Positions 9,898 to 21,779 of a stretch of DNA of 64,000 nucleotides are shown one piece after another. Positions within the stretch are counted from its first letter, which is position 1, and each line of letters opens with the position of its first letter. Source of the stretch: Ascaphus truei (lineage: Eukaryota; Chordata; Amphibia; Anura; Ascaphidae); NCBI GenBank assembly GCA_036426205.1, contig CM071574.1:10616020-10680019 (forward strand), written 5' to 3'. The notes beneath the pieces are model-generated. The model ran no database searches and had not been told where the DNA came from. It saw only the letters and a list, made by a program, of their open reading frames with translations. The translations under genes and the position numbers were made by a program.

Positions 9898-12410
9898 TTA
9901 GACAGTGTACCTACCACCTGACCCCACCATAATCCCATTCCCCATCTGCAACTGTACACACAGCTGATCAGGTTTTTTCCCTGATGGATCAGGTTTTTCA
10001 AATGGTGGATCAGGTTACTGGGCAGGTTATACCATGGATTTTAGAATAAAAAAATGCTTGTGGCGCATGTTAGACAATAACTTGGTATCTTTTTTCCAGC
10101 ATTACGAAATACTTTTCGATTGCATTCGGTTAAAGACTTATGTCGTTGCATATTTTGATCATTTATATAATAAACTGGAATTTAGCAAAAACTGGATATT
10201 AGTTCTAACAATCCTAAAACAGGACCACAAAAGTGAATCAAAGACCCTAAACTACTGCAAATATTGTAAAGCAACTCCCGATATACATACAGTACATTAC
10301 ACACTCAGCTTGTGTTGTTTCTTGGTAATCTTGCTTGCTATCCATCAGTATATCATAATTAACTGTAAAATTAGATTACCTATTCAAATGACAGAATCGT
10401 GTTTGCAGTTCATACCTATTGATACAGAATACATTCTTTTCATGAAATCTCCATTTGGGATTGTCATGAACGGATACAAAGTGAGAGACAATTTCTCTGT
10501 TGCTCATCAAAGAAACATTTTACACAAATGTAATTTCAAATGACATAGGCTAAATGATGACCATTCCCAAGGCCTTTCCAAGGCTAGTAAAGTAGCTACG
10601 AAAAAGCGTCAGTATGCCAGCATTCTTCATATCTTTAAACCAACACACTAAAACCTTCACCGAGTACAGATAAAAACTTCTGTAAAGAGCACATGAAGTG
10701 CACACCCCATTAACTTGGATTTAAAAGAGATTAACAATTTATATTTTTCTTACAATACATTTACAAGATAAGTAAATACAGTTTGTGGGGAGAATAGAGT
10801 AGAGACATGGAATGGCCCCTCAAGAATCAGATTTACAATGAATCATAAAATAGTTTCTGCTGCTTATATTTCTCTCCCTTAATGCCACATTTTTACCTGT
10901 TTTTGGCATACAATTACTGCAGATTAATAACACTTCATTCTTGTAAAAAAATAAATAAAAGGCAAGCCTTGTTTCTGCTCTTGAGAAAGGTTAAAGGATA
11001 ATTGTTCATCCACCTATCTGCTTTGTTTGATATTGCCACAGCTGAACACAAATGTATACACTTTTCTTAACATGGCTTATACTGCACATATGAAAAGAAA
11101 AGAATACTGTACAAAATTAATGCTTTAAAGAAGGCAGAATTAATTATATACTCAGTGAAAGGAAACAGAGCCAGTGCCTCAGGTAAAGCATTTTGAATTA
11201 TTTTCAAGAAATGGTTTATTCTTTCATTTTACTGGAATACAATCTGACTGTCACATTAATCTTTGTTCCTTGTATACATTGTAATTGATGTGAAATATTT
11301 GGAGAAATAGGAAGTAAAGAAAAATGGATTCTATTTATTGCCCGACCAGAATGAGTTACAATAGCAAATCTTGCAGTCAAATTTGTCATAACCTTGGTTT
11401 TATGAGCTTGTAAATAGTGAATGTTTGGGAAAAGTTGCATTGATCACTTCATTATATTTATGTATCATTCAGCTCCAGCAGAATATCTCAGAGAAAATTA
11501 CTTTTTGTTTCTTAGGTTTTTGGTTTGTAGCACTTATAAGAAATCCATTCATGCACAGAACTGCAACACCGAAGTTTAAAGGTACATTAATATTTATTTA
11601 ATGTCACACTTTCCTTGAGAATTCAGGTCATTCTTAAAGTTGGTCAAAGCACATTGGCTATGCATGAAGTTCCAGTATTAATTTCAATTTAATATAACAA
11701 ATAAAGAACATTGTCAAGCAGATGTCTCACAGTAAAATGAGCCCTTGTCTGTCTGCCCTTTGTGTGCTCACCTTAGTACACCTTCCTTTCTAGGTAGAAA
11801 GCATTCTAGCTGTGTAAATGTCTTTGTTTGGAAAATAGTGGTACCAACAGCTCCAATTTGCTGATTGTTCTTAATCTTACTGGAGCTATGGGAACAGGAG
11901 ATATTGATTTGGCTATGCTTAGAAACCAGTTGAAACTAAAAGCAATTCAGAAGCAAGTAAAGAAAAAGAAATAACGTTGTTATTCACGGCTCCTTTTGCT
12001 TGAAGGGAGCCACAGGAAATTATGCATTAAAACTTGTGCCAGTGGTAATGTAACATTGTGCGATAACGGGAGTAATAACACCTGCTACTGTACATCTGTA
12101 TTGCATACATTAATTATGAAATGATGGCCCGTTGTATACTAATATTCATTTAGCCCCTGGGACTTTAACTAAAACATGAATGGCTTCATGGTCCTGGTAG
12201 GAAATGGCCCCTGTGCAGTAGGCTGTTAATTGTGGGTGACTTCATATGCCAATTTGTGAGTCAATGCAAGAACCTTTTTTTATACACGGCATATAGGCGC
12301 TCTTACACATTTAGGATTCGGACAAGCTGTATTTAATAATTCGTGCATTCTTGTTCTTGCAACAGGTGAAACTTAAAGCCACTGTTACTAGATATGCGAG
12401 AAAGGGTCTG
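9898..12410. other. No gene seen
   Basis: AT-rich noncoding DNA. An uninterrupted 169-codon plus-strand frame at 10034-10543 has no recognisable domain or neighbour and may be chance. Confidence 0.4.
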
Positions 12411-12575
12411 AGAGGGAGAGAGAGGGAGAGAGAGGGAGAGAGAGGGAGAGAGAGGGAGAGAGAGGGAGAGAGGTAGAGAGGGAGAGATAGGGAAGGGAGA
12501 GAGGGAGAGGAGAGAGACAGGGGAAGAGAGACAGGGAAGAGAGAGAGGGAAGAGAGAGAGGGGGGAGAGAAGGGG
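12411..12575. repeat. GAGAGG/GAGA simple repeat
   Basis: Purine repeat of AGAGAGGG-type units with A/G interruptions. Confidence 0.9.
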
Positions 12576-12739
12576 AGTCCTATTTAGTATAACACCTAAA
12601 GAGATACTTGCAAACACACCTGAAAAATAAGCTAATTTACATATGCATAAAATATTCAATGATCTAATTTCCCAGGTATCTCAGCAGTGTTGTATAGAGG
12701 ATAGTTTTGAGAGGAATATAAAGTGTCAATGGTTAGTTG

Positions 12740-13065
12740 CAGCGGCGGATTTCAAGATCCACAGCCCCTCGGCACTTACATGTGACGGCTGCCTCCGCCC
12801 TCCTTCCGAATCGCAGCATCACAAACATGACATCACACGACGTCGCGTTGCCATGGTAATGCTACATCATGACGTCATTTGATGCTGCGATTTGGTAGGA
12901 GAGGGAGGACTGCAGCAAGGAGGCGGCTGCCACATGTAAGTGCCCTCCCATCAGGCCCGATAGGCTCGAAAGTGCGGCAAATGTATATGGGGCTGGAAAT
13001 ATTTACCACCCCAACATTTTGCCACCTAGGCTGGACCTAACGTGCCTAAGGGAAATCTGCCACTG
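12740..13065. repeat. hAT MITE, CAGTGGCAGATTT family, copy 1
   Basis: Ends CAGCGGCGGATTTC and GGAAATCTGCCACTG are inverted repeats. Flanking 8-mers GTTAGTTG (12732-12739) and GTTAGTTC (13066-13073) differ at one base. Other copies: 15389, 16920, 32356, 61219. Confidence 0.8.
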
Positions 13066-13287
13066 GTTAGTTCACTAAACAGCAGAGAGGGGGAAAGAAA
13101 AGGAGACAGAAAAGTCCTAATGACTATCTTTTATTAGCCCAACTGGTGACAACAATAGTAAACAGTAAAACATTTTTACAAGTCATATTGCACTTGTTAT
13201 GAAAATACCACCCACATTTTCACATACATTGAAGGCATTGATTAAACAATTGTTTATATTACATTGGTAAACATTCTAAATTCTCTA

Positions 13288-13385
13288 TTACAAGGGTGCT
13301 CAGCTCCAGTCCTGAAGACCACCCAACAGTTTAAGTTTAAACTATATTCCAACTTCAGCACACCTGGCTCAAACAGAAATTACAA
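13288..13385 (+). repeat. Fragment of GTCCTCAAG hairpin MITE
   Basis: GGGTGCTCAGCTCCAGTCC followed by a diverged left arm. The right arm is missing. Confidence 0.45.
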
Positions 13386-13504
13386 AAATGTAATTAATAT
13401 TTCCATTGTTTAACTTATTATCCTTCTACTCAAGCAGTGCCACCTATTGATTTGGTAGTATGAACAAGCACTTTTGAAGACATTCACCCATCTCTATTCC
13501 TTAG

Positions 13505-13720
13505 TGCAGGGGTGTGCAAACTTCTGGTTCTGTGCCCCCCTGCCTGCTCTCCCCCAGTGTTTGTGCCCCCCTTACCTTAGTGCCGGCATCAAATGATACA
13601 GCGGGGTCATGTGATGTCATGTGACCGCGTTGCAATGGTGACGAGCATCAAACGCCGCCACGTCATTTGACGTGTGTTGCCATAGCGACGCGTCGCCTGA
13701 AGCCGGCTGAATCACGGTAA
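13505..13720. repeat. hAT-like MITE fragment
   Basis: Begins GCAGGGGTGTGCAAAC, a common hAT-type end, followed by the ATCAAATGAT / TGATGTCATGTGACC words that also occur inside the CAGTGGCAGATTT family. No clear right terminus. Confidence 0.4.
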
Positions 13721-14504
13721 TTGTTACTGCTTAGTGATTACATTTCTTCAGGGGAACATTAAATAGTTTTTCGAAAACGTATACCCCTTGAGACTCAAGT
13801 GTTAAAAAAAGTGCCCATATAGTACTTTGTGGGAGTTATTCATTCAACTGCAATAGTGCTGATCATAGCACTATTCCACAAAACCCCATTTAAGTGCCCC
13901 AATCGACATTATAGCAGTATGATGAATAACCCAATTGGAGTCACACATCTACATATGGTATAGGGATACAAAAAGTAGATTTTTTTTTACTGCTCGACCA
14001 TTCTAACTTAAAGCAGCAATACTACTTTCAAACTTATGTTTAACAAATTTACAATTATTTTTATATGTAAAGTATGTGATAATGTATAATTCTACATTCT
14101 TACTGTACCTAAGCTGGCAATCATTTGGTGCTCCTGTTAAAAATCTGTCAAAATCCTGATTGTGTGCCTAACATAATGGCTGCTTCAGTCAGTGCAACTA
14201 AGCAGCTACAATGTATCCTTATAATTACTAAGGTAACATAATCTCTTGTTACAGTTAAGAGCTCAAACTGCTGGCAACATTTGCAACAAATTATCCCAAA
14301 CAAGAGAGGGTTGCAAAAATTTTTAACTGCTTGGGAGTTGGGTTAAAAACCTGCTACTGAATAAAAAAAAAAAAATTAAAAATGGCATTAAAAATCACTA
14401 TTAACTAATACTACATAACTTATTTATTTAAAAACATAAGATTTCAAGTTTTGCTGATTTCATTTTAATCAATATATACAGGGGGTATAAATAAGATATG
14501 TTTT
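13721..14504. other. No gene seen
   Basis: AT-rich, with homopolymer A and T runs near 13980 and 14364. Confidence 0.4.
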
Positions 14505-14604
14505 ATTCACCTCGGATTGGCCAGTTCCTTTGGTCTGTGGATTTGTGCAAATCCGTCTGAAAAAGGCTAATCCGCCATTATCCAAAGTGTGTCCTCGATT
14601 AATA

Positions 14605-15005
14605 TACACTGGCGACACACTTTATTCGAGCTTGGCTAGTCCCACGAATTCGGGTATACCCGGGTGTATTGAGGTTTGTGACTGTTTTCTGCCCGAGTGC
14701 ATTGAGGTATTTTCCATGCAGGGATTTAAGCATTTTATTCCCGCTGGCTGCAATACTGCACAGTATATATATATATACTGCATTACAATTCATGAATTTA
14801 TTCCATCTGGTAGACACGCGAAGCATTGCAGCCTATTAAATCCTTATCATTATCATTTAACAGATTAGCCGCCCGTCAGCCAGGCATGAACCCAGGCTGG
14901 GAAGGCAAACGCAACGGGGCTTGTCAGAGGTGAGGAGCGGCGCATTCCAGGTATCTGCCAGGTACATACTGGGTATTTGCTCGAATAAAGTGTGTCGGTG
15001 CAGTA
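14605..15005. repeat. MITE related to the 41121-50044 transposon
   Basis: Terminal inverted repeats of about 27 bp, with CGACACACTTTATTCGAGC perfect on both sides (14613-14631 and, inverted, 14979-14997). The outer ends begin TAC, next to TA dinucleotides. Inside, 14780-14843 matches 49806-49869 of the large transposon at about 55 of 64 positions by eye, and similarity continues toward 14960. This indicates an internally deleted or related nonautonomous Tc1/mariner-type element. Confidence 0.7.
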
Positions 15006-15254
15006 CTGTATATATATATATATGAGAGAGCGCGTGATTCAATTTAGTAGTGTCTCCAGTTGTATACAGATCTCGCCATGCTTACTATCCTTGTGGTGAC
15101 CTGAGGCCCGAACTCGGACTGTTCCCGGTACGTCTACAGCCAGAAGGACCGTAAATCTTGGATTAAGGAGGAGCTGGACAGAACAACTGGACACTGTCCA
15201 GCCCCTTGATGATTATATGTCCAAATATGGAATCTCGGAAAAAGGAGGATTACA

Positions 15255-16030
15255 AAAGATAAAATCTTTAAGGCATATGTATAGAATGTGCAGTGACACC
15301 CGAAGGTCGGGTTGCATCCAACAGTGTCACTTCTGGTTCCGGCTGCCAGGAAATTAAGGAGAGGCTAGTCCCAGTCCTCTTCCAGATGACCACTGTCAGA
15401 TTTTCCATTAGGCTCGGGCCCAAGGCGCCAAAATTTTGGGGTGGCAAAAATGTCCGGCCCCATTTGCACTTGCTGCGCTCTTGGGCCTATCGGACCTAAT
15501 GGGAAGGGACTTACTTACCTGTGACGGCCACCTCCATTCTTCCACCCTGCTTCACTTCAAAATTGAGAATCAAATTACGCCATGGACGTCACAAACGATG
15601 TCACATGGTATCTCGTTGCCATGGCAACCGTGACGTTGCAACATGAAATTACGTCATGACATCATGTTGGTGACATCCGCGGCGCCATTTTCCGCTGGAT
15701 TCTGAAGGAGGAGCAGGACGGCAGGAGGGAGGCAACAGACACAGGCAAGTGTCTAAGGGCGTCGGATTTGGAAATCCGCTGTTCCAGATGAGTCCTGATG
15801 TAGCTACAAGCCCAGCGAAACTTGTAGAGTCACAGAGCCTACCAGTGATTCAGAAGATGTAGAGAGGACTGGGAGAAGCCTCTCCTTCATTTCCGGTCGG
15901 CCGGAACCATAAGTGACGCTGTTGGAAGCAACGGACCCGTGAGGAGTGGCGAGATCACGATTCACCCGAACTTCCGAAGTCACTGCACATTCTATACAAA
16001 AGCCTTAAAGATTTTATCTTGTTTAAGCCT
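15255..16030. repeat. Penelope-like inverted-repeat region, split by a hAT MITE
   Basis: About 130 bp at 15255-15385 recur inverted at 15855-16020, sharing GTGCAGTGAC, a GGTTCCGGC-type word and AGAGGACTGGGA. Between the arms lies a hammerhead-like CTGATGTAG...GCGAAAC (15795-15821). A hAT MITE (15389-15782) is inserted in the left part. Confidence 0.45.
15389..15782. repeat. hAT MITE, CAGTGGCAGATTT family, copy 2
   Basis: Inverted ends CACTGTCAGATTTTCC and GGAAATCCGCTG, flanked by TCCAGATG at 15381-15388 and 15783-15790. Confidence 0.8.
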
Positions 16031-16919
16031 CGAATTTGGAAGGTTTTATTATAGTTTACTTTTGTTATCAACCGTCTGCACTATTGCTGTGTTTCTATTC
16101 CTCTTCTGAGATCACTGGGATTACCTAACATCCACCACATTGCGACAGATTTGCTATATTCCTGATTTCATCACTCCATTGTGAGCATAACCATTGGAGG
16201 TTATTGCACTATTTGAATACTACACTTTATTTGAAATAATGCTCTTTATAGTTCTTATTTTTTCCTCTCCTTCAGTACAGTCCTTTACTCCCCTTCCTTT
16301 TTTCAAGATTCCACTTTGAAGAGATGACAGGAACAAGTCTCTATCCAAAGGTTGAATGGAGTACACCATTTATTTTTTATATTGTGCACATTACTGTATA
16401 GCACCTTTGTTTATATATTTATATTTGCACTTTTTTGGGGGCTGTTATTCACTCCAATTAAGTTCCAGTGTATTTTCTTTTTATTCACTGACACTTATTA
16501 AGTATTTACACAGAGCGTAGCTTGCCACCTTGGATTTTTCTAGGTTTATGCCCAAATATGGCCATATAGCCTCCCCCTCGTCATGTAGAGCACCATATAA
16601 GGCCATCAGCATCATCCAGGGTGAGGGAAATACAGCCTGCCTCTCTTACCCAGTGAGTGGGAGACACAGATCCAGACAGCAGAGGAGGCTGCAGACAGGG
16701 ACTGGACACAGCTGTGCTGCTCTTCTAAAAGTCAAGTATTGTTTTTCAATCTCTGCAGGATGGTCCATAAAGATTAACGCTGTGGGGTCCCATTCAAAAG
16801 CATGGAACCCCACAGCATTAATTATTTCTTGGCAGCTTACCGTCCTCAGGGCTGTAAGCCAAAATGGCACAGTGAAAATCGTGGCACTGAGGACACATCT
16901 GGCTACATCTGTGTATATC
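16031..16919. other. No gene seen
   Basis: A mostly AT-rich stretch with a local inverted repeat around 16780-16830 (CTGTGGGGTCCCATTC...GGAACCCCACAGC). No coding domain recognised. Confidence 0.35.
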
Positions 16920-17242
16920 CAGTGACAGATTTCCCATTAGGCTCAGGCCTAAGACGGCAGAATTTGGAGGTGGCATGCTAGCTTGCTGCCCCATGCATGC
17001 GCAATTGGCGTTTGCCGCGTTGTGCATGTGTCAATGGCACTGGCCGCTTCTGCGCATGTGTGAGTGAAACTGGCCGCTTCCGCACATGTGTGAGCTGAGC
17101 TGGCCGCTTCTGCGCATGCACGAGCGGTGCTGGCAGCTTTTACGTATGCGCGATTGGCAAGAACGTGATGTCAGGTTGCCATGGGAACAGGGGGGCAGCA
17201 TCAGATAAGTGCCTAAGGGCACCATTTTTTTAAATCCGCTAT
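16920..17242. repeat. hAT MITE, CAGTGGCAGATTT family, copy 3
   Basis: Begins CAGTGACAGATTTCCC and ends TAAATCCGCTAT. Flanking 8-mers are TGTATATC and TGTATATA. The interior has about four diverged GGCCGCTTCTGCGCATG units (17040-17150). Confidence 0.75.
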
Positions 17243-18090
17243 TGTATATATCCCATCAAATGTCCTTCCAAATAAGTTAGGTAGACGTGCCGGTGCTGCA
17301 AGAGGAACACACCTGAGGTACCCAGCTGGGAGATATGCTAATGGATATGGAAAGTATTTTTAAATGAGTCCTATGCCGCACTTCCTAAAACAACTTCCAT
17401 GCCAACTATATAGAGTTCATAAGCCTAAGGCAATGACTGGAATGGTGTCAGACCCAACAGGACTGCAACCCACAACAGAAAATCACCACCGCCGGGGAGG
17501 AGAGTGAAACAGCGGGCACGGCCGCGCAACAAAAATAGCAAAGGCTGGACTGTGCTATGAAAACGGCTTTATTTCAACATGGATTTTAAAAAACAAGAGA
17601 AGGGGTAGCACCCCCCCCACACACCTTATTTTGCTATCCGGATGTAGCAATTGACTATTAATGTGGACATATATGCTCTGTAGCACTAGTTAATTGAGGG
17701 GACTCTGTGCCTCAATGCTCCTCCTACAACCCACAACCACTACTTTTCTGGGTGAGCTAAACCAGCAGATGCATAGCATCAATGTCACATCATACCATTG
17801 AGCTGCTCACACATGTCGCAAATCCAGCTATTAGCATCTTACAGGTATCTCAGGTGAGCTCCACTAGGAAGATTAAACTGTCAACCAGGAAGTGGAATTG
17901 GTCTGCTTTTAAAGGAAGCCAGAGTTAGGGAGCTACTACAGGTATATGCACTCATTTTGGTGCTACGTGATGGATATGAACAAAGGTAGCTACGGTGTAA
18001 TAGAGCAGGGACAAAAATATTCACTGTGCCATCTACCAGAGTGCCAGACACATACTGAATTTAAAAACTTTATTTTAAAATAAATAAACC
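17243..18090. other. No gene seen
   Basis: Contains a CAGACCCAACAGGA word at 17450 that recurs at 18559, possibly ends of a decayed LTR. No coding signal. Confidence 0.35.
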
Positions 18091-18091
18091 T

Positions 18092-18545
18092 CTACAAACT
18101 GCTTGATGTGATTCTGCTGGATTCCCACAGAGCACAAAGTGTTATTGGGTTGACAAGTCTAAGGCACCTCTGGAATGCCCTTCCCCTCAATACCCGACTT
18201 GCACCCACTCTATCCACCTTTAAGACCCACCTTAAGACCCACTTGCTTAAACAAGCATATAAATAGCACTGTGGATAATACTGGACACATGACATAAAGC
18301 TTGGCCCCCTGCAGACGCACTTACCAGAACTCCCTCCTACTGTCTCTGTACGTTCTCCCTACCTACCAATTAGACTGTAAGCTCCTCGGAACAGGACTCC
18401 TCTTTCTTAATGTTACTTTTATGTCTGAAGCACTTACTCCCATGATCTGTTATTTATATTATCTATTATTTATTTGATTACAACATGTATTACTACTGTG
18501 AAGCGCTATGTACATTAATGGCGCTTTATAAATAAAGACATACAA
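18092..18545 (+). pseudogene. L2 LINE 3' end
   Basis: The plus strand retains the end of the L2 reverse-transcriptase ORF (LWNALPLNTRLAPTLSTFK-like). A 3' UTR follows with TTAGACTGTAAGCTCCTCGG and the standard L2 tail GAAGCGCTATGTACATTAATGGCGC followed by TATAAATAAA-like sequence. Short 5'-truncated LINE copy. Confidence 0.75.
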
Positions 18546-20790
18546 TGAGAAATGGGTTATGGGTTCAGACCCAACAGGATCAGAAGTGTAACCCACATAA
18601 CCTCTGTTATTCAGGACAACATCTCAGTGTGAACTAACCCATCTATCTGATGGCTAGCATCACTGTCAAAGTATACAGTACTTTGTTTTTTGAGTGCTAC
18701 TTCTCATTGAGTCCTCATACCTGTACAAAGCATTTTACCCTCTTTTTGAATAGGGAAGCATATGTAATAAACAGTCTTCTACCATGAGACACCTTGCGGT
18801 CCATTTATTTGAATAGGCTGTAATGTATTCCAGCATCAAAGGTGCATTGTGGCAGAACACTGCTTAGTAAATATTGCCCACTGTCTTTATCCTTTATAAG
18901 ATTAGAAGTACTAACTCAAGTCACCACAAGCTCACTTTGTTATATTACTTTCTCTGCTTTATTTGCTGTGCTTCACATAGTTTTTACTTGTGTGTCAGAA
19001 AAATCGTATTTTTTAAATCTCACCTGGCCTCAGTAACTCATATTATGATGTTGTGCTTTAAGTACTTTCAAGGTTACAATCAACAAAATAGATATATATC
19101 CCTTGGAGATATTCTAGTAGTAGACAGTGTGCGGTGCTAGCCAGAAGCTAGTTTAGCTCACACTTCTAGAGCTGCGGCCTAGAAAAGCCATGGTTGTGTG
19201 TTCTGGTTCTGTTTGCTTTGACATCAGTACTTCATTTGAGTTATTAGGTTGGTGCCTTAGGCTTATCAACGTTACATAGTTGGTTTGGAAATCCTTGTAG
19301 GAAGTGTGGGATGGGGATCATTTAAATATACCTATCATCATTAGCATATTTCCTTATTCCGACCGTACAGCTGGTACCCGCTTATCCACATTGCTGATTT
19401 TGGGCCGACTCACCCCAACCGTACAATTGTCTTCTATGGCTTACCAATCATCTTTAGGGGTAACAAGCCCCAGCCGTACAACCAGTGCCTTAATCGCTTC
19501 ATTTTCTGCTTTCTCAGAATATTGTGTGTCCTAGTCTTGCTTTCTTCAGAAATGCAATCAGCTCTTTGTGACATGTATTTGGACAGGTTTTGTTCACTTA
19601 AAGGAAAACAAATGAGAAAGGTTTATATACCATTCAATTAATCCACAGGGAACTAGTTAGTCAGTATTCAGAATACAGCAATGTGGTACTTCTAGTGAAG
19701 ATATGCAAAACGTGGCAAATTTGCCTTGTTATTCTGAACATAGTTTTCCTTTAATTCCATGCATAATTTGAGTAGATATATGTAAAATAAAAGTAGAGGA
19801 GTGCACAGACTTTGCATGCTTGTTTTAGGAAACCCGACATATTGACCATTTTTATGTGAGCTGACAGATTGCAATTGCATTATTACATTCTGGTGTGTCA
19901 AGCATCAAAACCCATTCTAGCAATTATATTTGCCTTTTTTTAATATGCGCATCAAAAGTAATGTTTTTTTCAATAAGGAAAGTAACACAAGATCTATATA
20001 CATCCAAAGTCCCTAAAACCCAATATTTATCATTACTAACCCTTTACTGTTATCATGGTGCATAAAAGCATGTTCTTATTTAACTATTTCTAATGATGCA
20101 CTTAAATTTAAGTTTTAGTCACATAATTTGGCCAAAGCATCATAAGATTGCCCACCATGCCAAGGCAGGCCCAGATCAGCCAAGTCATTCTAACATATCA
20201 TTATTATTTATTTTAACTGGTTCTCTGATATGAATTCCTCTTTCATTCCTGAACATAATTGAATTTGAACAAATTAGAAAAAGGCCAAACAAGGAAAATA
20301 AATTATACATGTTGGGTGGGATGCATTCACTAAACTCTAATATTATCAATGCACACTTAAAAAAAACAAAAAGGCATGCAATCTGAGGTGATAAAAATCT
20401 GTTATTTTATCCATATTGATGAAGAATTATATGCATAAATATTGTCTGGTTTCACTATCCCAGATGTGTTCACAGGTTAAGATCTTCAATCCGGCCACTA
20501 GGGGATATAGGGGCTTATTCACTAAACTTTGATAAATTCAGTGCATTGCTGAGCCATTTTGCATTGTCTTACCACACTATAAAAAATGTGTGTCAAAACG
20601 GTATTCACTAAGAAAAATCACCATTTTTTTTATAGTTCGGTAAAAAAAAATGTAAGATCGCACTTCTTGGTATTTTGTTTTTTTCCAAGTGTTATCGCAC
20701 TGAAACTGTTTGTTTAAACTGTATCCTAGAAGAGCTGCACGAAGAGAGATGAATCTCCTTGCACAGCTTTTCAATAAAAAAAAAAAATAT
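18546..20790. other. No gene seen
   Basis: AT-rich noncoding DNA. CAACCGTACA-type words repeat three times at 19360-19480. No recognisable domain. Confidence 0.4.
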
Positions 20791-21010
20791 TAGTAAACCA
20801 ATTGATTGGCACAGTCGTACAACATGCCCATAATATGAGCATGGTTTGCCCCTATGGCAATGAATGGGCAAGCTTAAAAAAACATTAACTGAATAAAACA
20901 CATAACATTTCAATAAAAAAAATTTTTTGCCAATAAACCAATTGATTGGCACCTTGGTCAACCATGCCCATAATATGGCCAAGGTTTGCCATTATGGCAG
21001 TCAATTGGCA
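20790..21010 (+). repeat. Two tandem units of about 145 bp
   Basis: The segment from AAACCAATTGATTGGCAC to AATGGGCAA occurs at about 20796 and again at about 20935, diverged, with A runs before each. Confidence 0.65.
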
Positions 21011-21640
21011 ACCTAAAAAAAAAAAAAGCACCAGAAATACAATAAATAACAATTAAAAACAAGCATTTGCATAAAAATACATTGCTTGTCACTGTGTTTA
21101 TCTATAACCAGAAAGGGGGCATAGATAAACTAGATAAACACATTGGCAGTCAATGGGCATCCAAACAAAAATACACAATTAAATAACATACAACCCATGT
21201 GTTTCTTACCTTGGATGTCTTATGCCCTGTCCAACTCGAGCAGCGACCTCTTGACCCTCGATGCAATGCTCCTCTAACAACCGAGGTGAAGAAGTCCATG
21301 ATCATATGTTGATTGAGGACAAGTCTCTCCGGTGAGTTCTTCCTCTTTTCTTTTCTTTTCTTCAGTCTTCTCTTCTTTCTTTGTAATCCAATGGGGAAGA
21401 TGTTGTCCCATCATCTTCTAGGCATCAAATGAGATGGGACAAGCCTTATATAAGACCTGTGAGGTCACATTTGAGTGTCAAATGGTGCACCCCTAATCCG
21501 ATTATCTAGTGTACCATGTGAAAGGGTCTGGTTTTTTTTAAGGATGTGACGTCATCTTAAATGAGGAAAGCCAGCCAATCAGGAAGGATATGCTTCCCTC
21601 ACTTTAAAATGACATTACCAGAAAAAATGGCTGCCATCAC

Positions 21641-21728
21641 ATTGTACTCCAACCAATCGTATTGGGAGAGATACCATGTGAGGCATCACATGGTACACCC
21701 CAATCTGATTGGTTGGAGTACCATGTGA
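21641..21728. repeat. Imperfect inverted repeat
   Basis: TACTCCAACCAAT...ATTGGTTGGAGTA forms long arms, with ACCATGTGA...TCACATGGT inside. Probably a MITE end-to-end hairpin; a diverged arm lies near 21480. Confidence 0.6.
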
Positions 21729-21779
21729 CAGACAAACTGTTATAGAACTATAAAAAGCCATTTTAGTTCGATATTGCAC

